Assembly: GCA_027080445.1 (NCBI GenBank)
Contig: JALWRY010000405.1
Coordinates: forward strand, 1-12,407
DNA length: 12,407 bases
DNA from: Thiohalobacter sp.
GTDB taxonomy: Bacteria > Pseudomonadota > Gammaproteobacteria > DSM-19610
Direction: 5' to 3'
Numbering within the stretch: the stretch's first letter is position 1; every line of letters starts with the position of its first letter. Shown here in pieces: positions 11,853-12,407 of this stretch. The notes under the pieces were generated by a model that was not told the DNA's origin, made no database searches, and saw only the letters and a list, made by a program, of their open reading frames with translations. Made by a program: the position numbers and the translations under genes.

Positions 11853-12407
11853 TTAACCGGGTTTTTCCACCTCGGCCATGGCCTCCCCGACACGCACCGG
11901 CGCTTCGGCGATCAACCCGGGCCGCCAGTGCAGGGCGTCTTTTCCGAACAGCAGGATAACGGTTGATCCCATATTGAAGCGCCCCATCTCCTCGCCACGC
12001 TGCAGGGAAATAGCCTTGCCTGTGAAATCCCGGGTTTCGATATGCCGGCGGTGCGGTGGCGTCACCAGCCCGTCCCAGACGGTTTCGATGGCCGCAACGT
12101 TGATGGCGCCGACCAGCACCATGGCCATAGGCCCTGCGCAGGTCTCAAAAAGGGCGACCAGGCGCTCGTTACGGGCAAACAGTCGTGGTACGACGCGCGT
12201 CGTGTGCGGGGCGACACTGAACAGTCGGCCGGGGATATACCGGGTTTTTTGCAGTTGCCCGGTGAGCGGCATATGCAGCCTGTGGTAGTCGCGTGGTGAC
12301 AGGTAGACCGTTACAAAACTCCCGTCGCGGAACAGGCGGGCGGTTTCCGTGTCGCCTCCCAGCAGTTCGCAGACGCTAAAGCCGTGGCCCTTGGCCTGGA
12401 AGACGGT
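11853..12407 (-). CDS. psd: Phosphatidylserine decarboxylase, C-terminal part (5' end outside window)
   Basis: Psd makes phosphatidylethanolamine from phosphatidylserine at the inner membrane. It is a pyruvoyl enzyme that cleaves itself at a Gly-Ser bond. The visible 184 residues (start beyond the right edge) match the E. coli-type enzyme: KGHGFSVCELLGG, the GSFVTVYLSPRDYHRLHMP block with the catalytic/processing Asp-His region, PGRLFSV, LFARNERLVALFET, GPMAMVLVGAINVAAIETVW, GEEMGRFNMGST and a short C-terminus. The self-cleavage site is MGST instead of the usual LGST, a conservative change; Ser (codon 11966-11964) becomes the pyruvoyl group. Downstream in the same direction are the His-rich exported protein and the sigma-factor operon; the 55-base gap after psd has no clear terminator, so read-through is possible. 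Confidence 0.95.
   Translation of the reverse strand, partial: TVFQAKGHGFSVCELLGGDTETARLFRDGSFVTVYLSPRDYHRLHMPLTGQLQKTRYIPGRLFSVAPHTTRVVPRLFARNERLVALFETCAGPMAMVLVGAINVAAIETVWDGLVTPPHRRHIETRDFTGKAISLQRGEEMGRFNMGSTVILLFGKDALHWRPGLIAEAPVRVGEAMAEVEKPG

Noticed and set aside
1..12407. CRISPR array, insertion sequence, phage or attachment site
   Set aside because: No regularly spaced direct repeats, no transposase or integrase motifs and no tRNA gene with a flanking duplicate were seen on either strand.

Overview
The window looks like chromosomal DNA of a gammaproteobacterium, moderately GC-rich by eye. Tgt, YajC, SecD, SecF, SuhB, CsrA and Psd read closely like their enterobacterial counterparts, and the order queA-tgt-yajC-secD-secF is the conserved gammaproteobacterial arrangement. 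A DsrC/TusE-family protein next to a TraT-type lipoprotein would fit a Chromatiales-like or sulfur-metabolising lineage, but that placement is inference. No transposase, phage gene, CRISPR array, tRNA or rRNA gene was seen.

Layout: (1) 1-4784, plus strand: the 3' part of queA, then tgt, yajC, secD and secF. These give queuosine tRNA modification and the SecDF-YajC accessory complex of the Sec translocase. (2) 4800-6416, minus strand: a small cysteine-rich membrane protein convergent with secF, a doubtful short ORF, and suhB with a readable sigma70-type promoter. (3) 6417-6736: a gene-free stretch. (4) 6737-8893, plus strand: a csrA-family gene with an extended acidic tail containing a palindromic element, a stand-alone receiver protein, an XRE-type regulator, then a TraT-like outer-membrane lipoprotein with its own promoter, a leader inverted repeat and a strong intrinsic terminator. 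(5) 8957-9697, minus strand: a protein made of two DsrC/TusE domains in tandem, which has lost all but one of the usual C-terminal cysteines. (6) 9943-12407, minus strand, read from right to left: the 3' part of psd, a secreted His/Asp/Arg-rich protein, a sigma factor, its zinc-finger anti-sigma factor, and a small secreted DUF3106-like protein.

How the genes work together: region 1 is housekeeping. Region 4 puts a post-transcriptional regulator (CsrA), a phospho-receiver and a DNA-binding protein in a row, and ends at an envelope lipoprotein. This looks like a small regulatory module, though no functional link is shown. Region 6 is a sigma/anti-sigma cell-envelope cassette whose last three genes overlap or nearly abut, downstream of phospholipid synthesis (psd). 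The least ordinary items are the tandem DsrC-like protein, the csrA-receiver-XRE cluster with a palindrome in the csrA tail, and the His/Asp-rich exported protein. All identifications rest on reading motifs by eye; no database search was possible.
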